A stretch of DNA of 11,598 nucleotides from Candidatus Falkowbacteria bacterium CG1_02_41_21 (GTDB lineage Bacteria > Patescibacteriota > Patescibacteriia > Patescibacteriales > UBA12465), in NCBI GenBank assembly GCA_001871235.1, contig MNUV01000049.1:1806-13403 (forward strand), read 5' to 3'. The position numbers and the translations under genes were made by a program. Every line of letters begins with the position of its first letter. Positions within the stretch are counted from its first letter, which is position 1. The notes beneath the pieces are model-generated. The model saw only the letters and a list, made by a program, of their open reading frames with translations, had not been told where the DNA came from and ran no database searches. Positions 1 through 4,156 of the stretch are shown here, piece by piece.

Positions 1-22
1 GGCAAAACGGAGGCGGGCGGAA

Positions 23-39
23 ACGTTGGGCGGGATTGT
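23..39 (+). repeat. 17-bp direct repeat bounding the editing-domain unit, left copy
   Basis: This copy contains ACGTTGGGCG then GGATTGT and matches 1059-1075 at 15 of 17 positions. Both copies include GTTGGGC, so the interval between them (about 1,036 bp, with one gene) has the shape of a gene cassette or an insertion bounded by direct repeats. Confidence 0.55.
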
Positions 40-58
40 CGCCCGTAGGGCGACAATC
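34..58. repeat. Perfect 11-bp hairpin
   Basis: The arm GATTGTCGCCC (34-44) is followed by a 3-nt loop (GTA) and its exact reverse complement (48-58). There is no T tract on either side, so it is not a standard Rho-independent terminator. It begins within the left copy of the 17-bp direct repeat. Its role is unknown; it could be a structured part of a recombination site or a transcript end. Confidence 0.7.
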
Positions 59-90
59 AAAAGTCAGTGTCAGGATTTTGGGCGAAATAG

Positions 91-122
91 GTTCGGATTT
101 TGTCCAAAAGGTACCGCCAAGA
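91..122 (+). repeat. 32-bp direct repeat B, copy 1
   Basis: This matches 250-281 at 30 of 32 positions (the two differences are T/C and T/C). It lies outside copies of a second repeat, giving the order B-A-A-B. The repeat does not encode an obvious peptide. Confidence 0.8.
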
Positions 123-130
123 TTATCTAT

Positions 131-147
131 TATCGGACGACCCGAGT
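131..147 (+). repeat. 17-bp direct repeat A, copy 1
   Basis: TATCGGACGACCCGAGT is repeated exactly at 194-210. The two copies lie between the two copies of repeat B. Confidence 0.8.
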
Positions 148-193
148 CCTTGGCTTGTATTAGCCGAAACATTAATAGGGACTAATTATAAAG

Positions 194-210
194 TATCGGA
201 CGACCCGAGT
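194..210 (+). repeat. 17-bp direct repeat A, copy 2
   Basis: Exact second copy of the 131-147 sequence, 63 bp downstream of the first. Confidence 0.8.
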
Positions 211-249
211 GGTTTGAGTCCCTTCCTCCCCGCATTTTCTTCAAAAAAA

Positions 250-281
250 GTTCGGATTTCGTCCAAAAGGCACCGCCAAGA
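250..281 (+). repeat. 32-bp direct repeat B, copy 2
   Basis: Second copy of the 91-122 repeat, with two transitions. Together with repeat A it forms a nested array upstream of the editing-domain gene. Confidence 0.8.
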
Positions 282-429
282 ATCACATTTCGAAAAATCA
301 AGGTTGGAAGTCTCGGCGCAATCTAGCTTCGCACAAAATACAACATCCCTTGTGTTTATGAAAACTATTCGCATAATAACGAGTTATGTGAAATTTCCTT
401 TCGCCCTTAATCGCAAAAAAGTTAAAATT

Positions 430-846
430 ATGAGAGCATTATTATTTCATTGTAAAAATTACGGCGTAAAAATTGACAGGATGTCCGATCGTCCAAAAGA
501 TATTACGCCAGAAGAAGTTCAAGAAAAGGAACAAAATTGCAAAGATTGTGTGGTTGCTTTAGTTACAGTTGAAAAAAATGATGACATTGAAAAAACTTCT
601 TCTGGCTTATCAGAGGAAGTCGCCAAAATGTGCCAAGATGTTGGGCATAAAAATGTGGTTATTCTGCCGTTTGCTCATTTATCAAATAATCTTGCAAAAG
701 CTAAAGATGGTATAAAAATTGTTTCGCTCATTGAAGAAGGTTTGAAAAAAGAATTTAATGTGATGAGGGCACATTTTGGCTCTCATAAAGAATTACTTTT
801 GGACATTTACGGACATCCTGGCAATGCACGTTATAGAGAATTTTAA
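430..846 (+). CDS. Stand-alone Thr-tRNA editing domain protein (tRNA-Thr_ED family)
   Basis: This 138-aa protein resembles the N-terminal editing domain of archaeal threonyl-tRNA synthetases, a D-aminoacyl-tRNA deacylase-like fold that hydrolyses mischarged Ser-tRNA(Thr). Visible family marks are the N-terminus MRALLFH, a central 'VALVTVEKND' strand (42-51), the motif PFAHLS (80-85, with the conserved His at 83), FGSHK (116-120, matching the conserved Lys) and GHP (128-130). The Glu found a few residues after GHP in archaeal enzymes appears replaced (Ala133), so activity may be altered. No synthetase catalytic or anticodon domain follows, so it would act in trans. I chose the ATG at 430 because the family begins there and the upstream extension is repeat-derived. 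No Shine-Dalgarno is seen. The gene sits alone between repeats, consistent with a mobile or cassette-like unit, which is inference. D-Tyr-tRNA deacylase-like activity is the main alternative. Confidence 0.8.
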   Translation: MRALLFHCKNYGVKIDRMSDRPKDITPEEVQEKEQNCKDCVVALVTVEKNDDIEKTSSGLSEEVAKMCQDVGHKNVVILPFAHLSNNLAKAKDGIKIVSLIEEGLKKEFNVMRAHFGSHKELLLDIYGHPGNARYREF

Positions 847-867
847 GGTGGGCGAAAGGAAACATCA

Positions 868-1067
868 CATAACACCGAGTATGCGGCTCAAAAGTTTTGC
901 GTTATTAGACTTTTAAATCAAGGAGTACAAAACTTTTTCGACCCAAATTTGCTTTTCTCCGTTGGGTGGTAATTTCAGGAAAAGTACGATAAGATTGCAT
1001 TAAGGCAATTAATAAAATTATTTATTAAATCCGAAAAGCGGACTTCGCATACTCGGATACGTTGGGC
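868..1067 (+). repeat. attC-like imperfect palindrome (candidate recombination site)
   Basis: The arm CCGAGTATGCG (875-885) is exactly complementary to CGCATACTCGG (1046-1056). The left arm is preceded by ATAAC (869-873) and the right arm is followed by GTTGGGC (1061-1067), which fits the GTTRRRY core of integron attC sites. Inside lies a second stem, AAAAGTTTTG (890-899) with CAAAACTTTT (928-937). Another GTTRRRY match (GTTGGGT, 961-967) would give a shorter alternative site. At about 200 bp the full structure is longer than typical attC sites, and no integron integrase is in view, so this is a candidate only. Confidence 0.35.
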
Positions 1068-1184
1068 GTAATTGTAGGAAAAGAGCAGTTGATTGAATAT
1101 TATATTAAAAAGTTCAAGGATATCGATCTGCCTTCTCATCTGACTGCCATCAAAAAAGACTTGAAAGATCGGCTGGATATTTAA
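1029..1184 (+). pseudogene. Orphan C-terminal coding remnant, unidentified
   Basis: One frame stays open from 1029 to a TAA at 1182-1184 and reads as natural protein. It ends in a Lys/Asp/Leu-rich helical tail (for example IEYYIKKFKDIDL), but there is no ATG or credible start; the frame is closed by a stop at 1026. The 17-bp direct repeat and the right arm of the attC-like palindrome lie inside it. This suggests the 3' end of a gene cut off by the insertion or recombination that placed the editing-domain unit here. I do not recognise the family. It could instead be a tiny TTG-started ORF (1062), which I consider less likely. Confidence 0.45.
1059..1075 (+). repeat. 17-bp direct repeat bounding the editing-domain unit, right copy
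   Basis: ACGTTGGGCG then TAATTGT; two mismatches to 23-39. It lies at the right end of the attC-like inverted repeat and inside the coding remnant that ends at 1184. Confidence 0.55.
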
Positions 1185-1216
1185 GGTAAGAATATTTCAC
1201 AGAGGCAGTAGTCTAA

Positions 1217-1247
1217 AATAATCTCCAAAATGGGAGCTTATTTTTTT
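1217..1247 (+). terminator. Rho-independent terminator
   Basis: The stem is AATAA-T-CTCC with GGAG-C-TTATT around a 6-nt loop, one T/C mismatch, running into a T7 tract (1241-1247). It closes transcription after the coding remnant and separates it from the promoter at 1254-1282. Confidence 0.7.
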
Positions 1248-1253
1248 ATGGAG

Positions 1254-1282
1254 TTCACGGCTCTGTAATTTTATGGTATAAT
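1254..1282 (+). promoter_or_regulatory. Promoter with extended -10 for the DUF5667-like gene
   Basis: TTCACG (1254-1259), a 17-nt spacer ending in TGG, then a perfect TATAAT (1277-1282). The TGGTATAAT element recurs at 5422-5430 and 11529-11537. The expected transcript start is near 1289, about 36 nt before the ATG. Confidence 0.75.
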
Positions 1283-1324
1283 AAGTCCGTGGCCGTTTAA
1301 TTAAATAATTAATAAAATAAAATT

Positions 1325-2040
1325 ATGAAAAAAATTACTATCGTTTTTTTGATGGTCTTCTTCTTAGGCCTGTCATCGCCCGTTTATGCCGCTTTGGGGT
1401 TTTTAAACCAAGCTCTAAGCTGTATTTTTTGCAACCGGTATTGGAATCGGCCAGATTATTTTTTACTTTTTCTAAGGAAGAAAAAACGGATTATCTGCTG
1501 CAATTAACTGAGAGGCGAGTGGAAGAAATGACGCAGAAGCAATCAACTACCACGGTTGATCGATATCAGCTGAATTTTGCCAAATTGGAGAAATTGGTGA
1601 CGGAAGTGAAAAATCCGGAACAAGTCGTTGAAAAAATTAAAGAGGTGAGTCTGCGCCAGCAAGAGGTTCTAGCCAAGGTCTATAATCAGGTTCCGGAAGA
1701 AGCGCAGGCGGCGATTATTAATGCTCAGGAAAATTCCGCCAAACATGTGGAGAGAATGATTGAGTCGGCTCAAACCAGCGTAAAAGCTAAGGAATATAAA
1801 GACCAGACGGTTCAAATCAGACAAATGGAAAGGGTAAAAAACCAAAACCGAATTGAAAGGGTGCTGTTGGAAGGAGATTCTCAAATCAATCCGGCGGAAA
1901 GTGTTTCGGGAGAATTGAATTCCGAGCGAGAGTTAAAATCTTTGGATTCTATTTTGAAGTGCGAAGGTCAAAGCGGTAATAGCGCCACGATGGCGCCGGC
2001 AGTTCCGGTTTCTGTTCAATCAACAGTAAAACAACAATGA
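1325..2040 (+). CDS. Secreted DUF5667-like protein, read through a -1 frameshift
   Basis: The ATG at 1325 starts a clear signal peptide (MKKIT, hydrophobic core to about residue 18, cleavage after VYA at residue 22), but this frame ends at 1507. The mature domain continues in the -1 frame to the TGA at 2040. Joining them at 1402-1408 gives 238 aa with the junction reading FLN-PSSKLYFLQPV, as expected for the DUF5667 pattern of a 'Pro-Ser-x-Leu-Tyr-Phe-Leu' segment followed by RLFFTFSKEEKTDYLLQLTERR-like helices. The rest is Glu/Gln/Lys-rich and helical with a Pro/Val/Ser-rich tail. The function of the family is unknown; it is usually exported. The in-frame T-TTA-AAC at the junction is a canonical -1 slippery heptamer. 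Programmed frameshifting, a single-base deletion in the adjacent G4T5 run, or a sequencing error all fit. The gene is probably co-transcribed with the PgeF-like gene 39 nt downstream. Confidence 0.7.
1402..1408 (+). promoter_or_regulatory. Candidate -1 slippery heptamer TTTAAAC
   Basis: Relative to the ATG at 1325 the codons are TTT TTA AAC, so the heptamer is phased T TTA AAC as in viral -1 frameshift sites. Slippage by one base back leads straight into the frame that encodes the rest of the protein. A weak 4-bp hairpin (AGCT at 1411-1414 with 1418-1421) begins 2 nt after it, and a 5-bp stem lies at 1435-1450. No strong pseudoknot is evident by eye. Confidence 0.4.
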
Positions 2041-2079
2041 GATATTATCATCGGATGTCTTTGAGGTTAAATAATATTT

Positions 2080-2782
2080 ATGCTTGGATTTGATTCTGAT
2101 AATAATTTGATTTTGGGAATATCCGATAAATCTCAAGGTAATATGAGATTATTTCGGCAGAATGGTAACCCGATTATGGATCATAATCGGAAGATGTTTT
2201 TTTAATTCATTTAATAAAAGAGTTATGGCGGCCGATTTGGTTCATGGTAATAAAGTAACGGTGGTTGATGATTGGACGCTGGGAAATATTATTACCGGTT
2301 GTGACGCCTTGGTTACGGCCAGTCCCGATTTAATTTTATCTATCACCGTCGCTGATTGTTTACCGGTTTATTTCTCTGACCGAATTAAAAAAGTAGTCGG
2401 TCTGGCTCATGCCGGTTGGCGGGGAGTGGAAAATAAAATTTCTCAGGCAGTAGTTAAGGCCTTGGTTCAAAATTATAATTCCAATCAATCCGACATTGAA
2501 GTCTTCATTGGACCGTATATCGGCGTTTGCCATTTTGAAGTGCAAAAGGATGTTTTAGGGAAGTTTTCCTTATGGCCGGATTTTGCGGTTAAGCGGGCCG
2601 GAAAGACTTTTATTGATTTAGCCGGGATAGTTAAGCGCCAATTGCTCGATGTTGGCATAGTAAATATCGATATCAGCTCTGAGTGCGCCTATTGTTTAAA
2701 GGATAAATATTTTTCTTTTAGACGGGATAATCCCGGTGAAGATAATTTGGAAGTGATGGCGGCTTATATCGGTTTGAAGTAA
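2080..2782 (+). CDS. pgeF: PgeF/YfiH-type purine nucleoside phosphorylase (laccase domain), frameshifted
   Basis: This Cu-oxidase_4 family member resembles PgeF/YfiH/LACC1, zinc-dependent enzymes that cleave purine nucleosides; older annotations call them polyphenol oxidases. The true N-terminus starts at ATG 2080 and encodes the family segment GISDKSQGNMRL. That frame stops at TAA 2203-2205. The remainder continues in the +1 frame from AAT at 2204, with the T7 run 2197-2203 as junction; with six Ts the gene would be one 233-aa frame. In joined numbering the metal ligands are present: His55 (VHG), Cys93 (VADCLP) and His110 (AHAGWRG). IGPYIG, CAYCLKDKYFSFRRD and AAYIG complete the domain. An ATG at 2162 opens the longer frame, but its first 14 codons are out of register and would drop the family N-terminus. 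A distant GAGG (2063-2066) is the only Shine-Dalgarno-like element. Either a recent pseudogene, a recoded gene, or a sequence error. Confidence 0.8.
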
Positions 2783-2798
2783 TTTTTTTTTGTTTTAA

Positions 2799-2924
2799 AC
2801 CTATATTAAAAAAATTGCGGAAGAAACTGGAAAATCAATTTATGCCTTGGATGATGAGTCTGCCCTTAAAATAGTTGATGGCAATATTGAGGTTGTGATT
2901 GAAGGGGAATATTTAAAATTGTAG
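2799..2924 (+). pseudogene. Second orphan C-terminal coding remnant, unidentified
   Basis: The frame closed by TAA at 2796-2798 stays open to TAG 2922-2924 and reads as ordinary protein, including KKIAEETGKSIYALDDES and IEVVIEGEYLKL. There is no ATG, GTG or TTG near its beginning (only ATT at 2805), so it looks like the 3' end of a lost gene. The terminator at 2969-2997 lies 45 nt beyond it, as expected for a former gene end. I cannot assign a family. Confidence 0.4.
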
Positions 2925-2968
2925 TCGATAAAACCATCCCAACTGCATTCCACCCTCTCCGCAGATTG

Positions 2969-2997
2969 AAATAGCCTCAAATTGGGGTTATTTTTTT
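2969..2997 (+). terminator. Rho-independent terminator
   Basis: The 10-bp stem AAATAGCCTC / GGGGTTATTT (two G-T wobbles) has a 5-nt loop and runs into T7 (2991-2997). It ends transcription from the PgeF-like gene and remnant before the toxin-antitoxin promoter. Confidence 0.8.
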
Positions 2998-3000
2998 GTA

Positions 3001-3029
3001 TTGACAATTAATTAATAATGCAATACAAT
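3001..3029 (+). promoter_or_regulatory. Toxin-antitoxin operon promoter and possible operator
   Basis: A perfect TTGACA (3001-3006), a 17-nt spacer and TACAAT (3024-3029) form a near-consensus promoter 27 nt before the antitoxin ATG. The spacer contains the perfect 10-bp palindrome ATTAATTAAT (3007-3016), a possible binding site for the ribbon-helix-helix antitoxin. The operator assignment is inference. Confidence 0.75.
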
Positions 3030-3056
3030 ATAATCATAATTTAATATACAAAATAT

Positions 3057-3341
3057 ATGATTATTAAGAATAATGAGCAAATTCAAATTCGGATTGATTC
3101 TAAGACTAAAAATGAGGCTAAAAAGATTTTAGATGGTTTGGGTATGGATATGAGCTCGGCGATTAAGATTTTTTTTCGTCAAATAATAAATACTAAAAAT
3201 TTCCCTTGCGAATTAAGAGATGAAAATGGACTTACTTTGCAACATGCCGAAGTTTTGCGCCAATCGGTTGTTAGCGCCAAAAATAGCGCTAAATCTTTTA
3301 ATAAAGGGTCAGCGCTTATTAGAGAGGCGTTAAAAGATTAA
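3057..3341 (+). CDS. RelB/DinJ-family antitoxin
   Basis: A 94-aa protein with the DinJ-type N-terminal ribbon-helix-helix: IQIRIDSKTKNEAKKIL (9-25), then LGMDMSSAIKIFFRQI (28-43), followed by a segment with FPCEL (54-58) that resembles the 'LPFEL' element of this family. The C-terminal half is less conserved and would wrap and neutralise the toxin. The gene starts 27 nt after a near-consensus promoter and ends 3 nt before the toxin start, the usual antitoxin-first order. The antitoxin, alone or with toxin, probably represses its own promoter; this follows from family knowledge and the palindrome in the spacer. Confidence 0.88.
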   Translation: MIIKNNEQIQIRIDSKTKNEAKKILDGLGMDMSSAIKIFFRQIINTKNFPCELRDENGLTLQHAEVLRQSVVSAKNSAKSFNKGSALIREALKD

Positions 3342-3344
3342 GCT

Positions 3345-3617
3345 ATGTTTCTTTTAAAATATTCCAATCATTTTAAGAAAGATTTGAAGCTTTATAAATA
3401 TAATCGAGCAGTACTTATTGAATTGGAAAAAGTTTTGGATATTTTAGTCAAAGGAAATAAACTTCCGCCTAAAAACATTAATCATCGTTTGGCCGGAGAA
3501 TTTAAAGATTGTTTTGAATGCCATTTAAAACCGGATATTCTCCTCATTTATAAAATAGAAAAATCAGTTATAACTATTCTGTTGTTGAGAATCGGTTCGC
3601 ACTCGGAACTTTTTTAA
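3345..3617 (+). CDS. YafQ-family mRNA interferase toxin
   Basis: A 90-aa RelE-superfamily toxin of the YafQ branch, which cleaves mRNA on the ribosome. The catalytic cluster known from E. coli YafQ is recognisable: His47 (NHRLAG), His60 (FECHLKPD), Asp64, His86 (RIGSHSELF) and Phe90. The Trp next to the Asp in E. coli YafQ is replaced here by Ile65. The length is normal for the family and nothing suggests truncation. It follows the antitoxin by 3 nt, without a Shine-Dalgarno of its own, so translation is probably coupled. Transcription likely stops at the bidirectional terminator at 3663-3695. Confidence 0.88.
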   Translation: MFLLKYSNHFKKDLKLYKYNRAVLIELEKVLDILVKGNKLPPKNINHRLAGEFKDCFECHLKPDILLIYKIEKSVITILLLRIGSHSELF

Positions 3618-3662
3618 GAACAATGCTAAAATAAACCTTTATCTTTATATTTTTTCTTAAAT

Positions 3663-3695
3663 AAAAAACCAGCTCTTATTCAGGGCCAGTTTTTT
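3663..3695. terminator. Bidirectional terminator between convergent genes
   Basis: A6-C then GCTCT pair with AGGGC then G-T6 around a 5-nt loop, with a two-base internal mismatch. The A6 and T6 flanks provide a U tract in both directions. It lies between the toxin (plus) and the RNA-binding protein gene (minus). Confidence 0.7.
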
Positions 3696-3712
3696 AGATA
3701 TCAATAATGATA

Positions 3713-3970
3713 TTAGCGGCGTTCAGTCATGGGACGAGCCATACTGACATTCAAACTGCGACCCTCAACTTCTTGACCGTTGAGCATCGAGATGGCTTTT
3801 TCCGCTTCAGCTTCGGAGGACATTTCCACGAAACCGAAACCTTTGGAACGGCCAGTCAGGCGATCTTTGATGATCACGGCTGATTCGACGTTGCCGCAGT
3901 CAGCGAATAAAGCGCCTAAAGCTTCATCGGTGAAGCTGTAAGGCAAGCCGCCGATAAATAATTTCTTCAT
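3713..3970 (-). CDS. Single-RRM RNA-binding protein
   Basis: An 85-aa protein consisting of one RNA recognition motif. RNP2 is LFIGGL (4-9) and RNP1 is KGFGFVEM (43-50), with the aromatic residues that stack on RNA intact. The region between has the usual helix 1 (DEALGALFADCG) and the strand VESAVIIKDRLTGRSKG. The tail after residue 80 is short and basic (PMTERR). It resembles the small Rbp proteins of cyanobacteria and other bacteria, cytoplasmic RNA chaperone-like factors often linked to cold or stress. That role is not shown here. It has its own promoter (4081-4109) and a leader of about 105 nt that can fold, which suggests post-transcriptional control. It is transcribed opposite to the toxin-antitoxin operon. 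Confidence 0.92.
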   Translation of the reverse strand: MKKLFIGGLPYSFTDEALGALFADCGNVESAVIIKDRLTGRSKGFGFVEMSSEAEAEKAISMLNGQEVEGRSLNVSMARPMTERR

Positions 3971-4078
3971 ATTCTGGGCGAATTAATTTTTTGTAATGGG
4001 TAAGTCGACTCTTTCTGGGAAAGCCGCATTTCTTGGTTGCCCGAGAAAAAGCACCCTCTTTCGAAAACTTACTGCCCA
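3971..4078 (-). promoter_or_regulatory. Structured 5' leader of the RRM gene
   Basis: The leader can be closed by a long-range stem: TGGGTAAGT at 3997-4005 pairs with ACTTAC...CCCA at 4067-4078, with a 2-nt bulge. Inside is a small hairpin (CTTTC 4011-4015, loop TGG, GAAAG 4019-4023) and a GGTTGC/GCACC pairing around 4035-4055. No known riboswitch class is recognised. Autoregulation by the RRM protein or a temperature response are possible. Confidence 0.35.
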
Positions 4079-4080
4079 CC

Positions 4081-4109
4081 AGTTTAGCGGACAATAAATC
4101 GATTGTCAA
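4081..4109 (-). promoter_or_regulatory. Promoter of the RRM gene
   Basis: On the minus strand, TTGACA (4104-4109), a 17-nt spacer and TAAACT (4081-4086). It follows directly after the terminator of the upstream minus-strand gene, so the RRM gene is probably an independent unit. Confidence 0.65.
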
Positions 4110-4114
4110 GAAAC

Positions 4115-4146
4115 AAAAAGCCTTAATTAAAAAGTAATTAAGGCTT
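4115..4146 (-). terminator. Rho-independent terminator of the beta-propeller gene
   Basis: A perfect 12-bp stem (4118-4129 with 4135-4146) around a 5-nt loop, followed on the minus strand by T5 (4115-4119). It starts 10 nt past the stop codon of the gene at 4157-5401. Confidence 0.85.
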
Positions 4147-4156
4147 GAGAGTAATT

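Larger units (their letters stand above)
1..429. other. Gene-free upstream region with repeats
   Basis: I see no credible protein here. An open frame runs through 100-429 into the following gene, but it starts at a TTG inside a repeat and its translation is low-quality. The region carries a GC-rich left end, a perfect hairpin at 34-58, and two short repeat families (91-122 with 250-281, and 131-147 with 194-210). A weak promoter-like pair, TTGTGT (350-355) and CATAAT (372-377) with a 16-nt spacer, lies 50 to 80 nt before the ATG at 430. That pair is tentative. Confidence 0.6.

Noticed and set aside
34..58. Rho-independent terminator
   Set aside because: The stem is strong but neither flank has a T tract.
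91..281. CRISPR array
   Set aside because: Only two copies of each of two repeats, unequal spacing and no cas genes.
100..429. N-terminal extension of the editing-domain gene from a TTG at 100
   Set aside because: It runs through both repeat families, has no family similarity, and the domain family starts at the ATG at 430.
1429..1507. Two separate genes at 1325-1507 and 1429-2040 instead of one frameshifted gene
   Set aside because: The first supplies only a signal peptide followed by nonsense, and the second starts at a TTG inside a conserved DUF5667 segment that continues upstream in its own frame.
2162..2203. ATG 2162 as the true start of the PgeF-like gene
   Set aside because: The first 14 codons are out of register with the family, while the correct family N-terminus is found in another frame from 2080.
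3924..4109. A 61-aa minus-strand protein
   Set aside because: It starts at a TTG within the RRM promoter, covers the leader, overlaps the RRM gene start and shows no recognisable domain.
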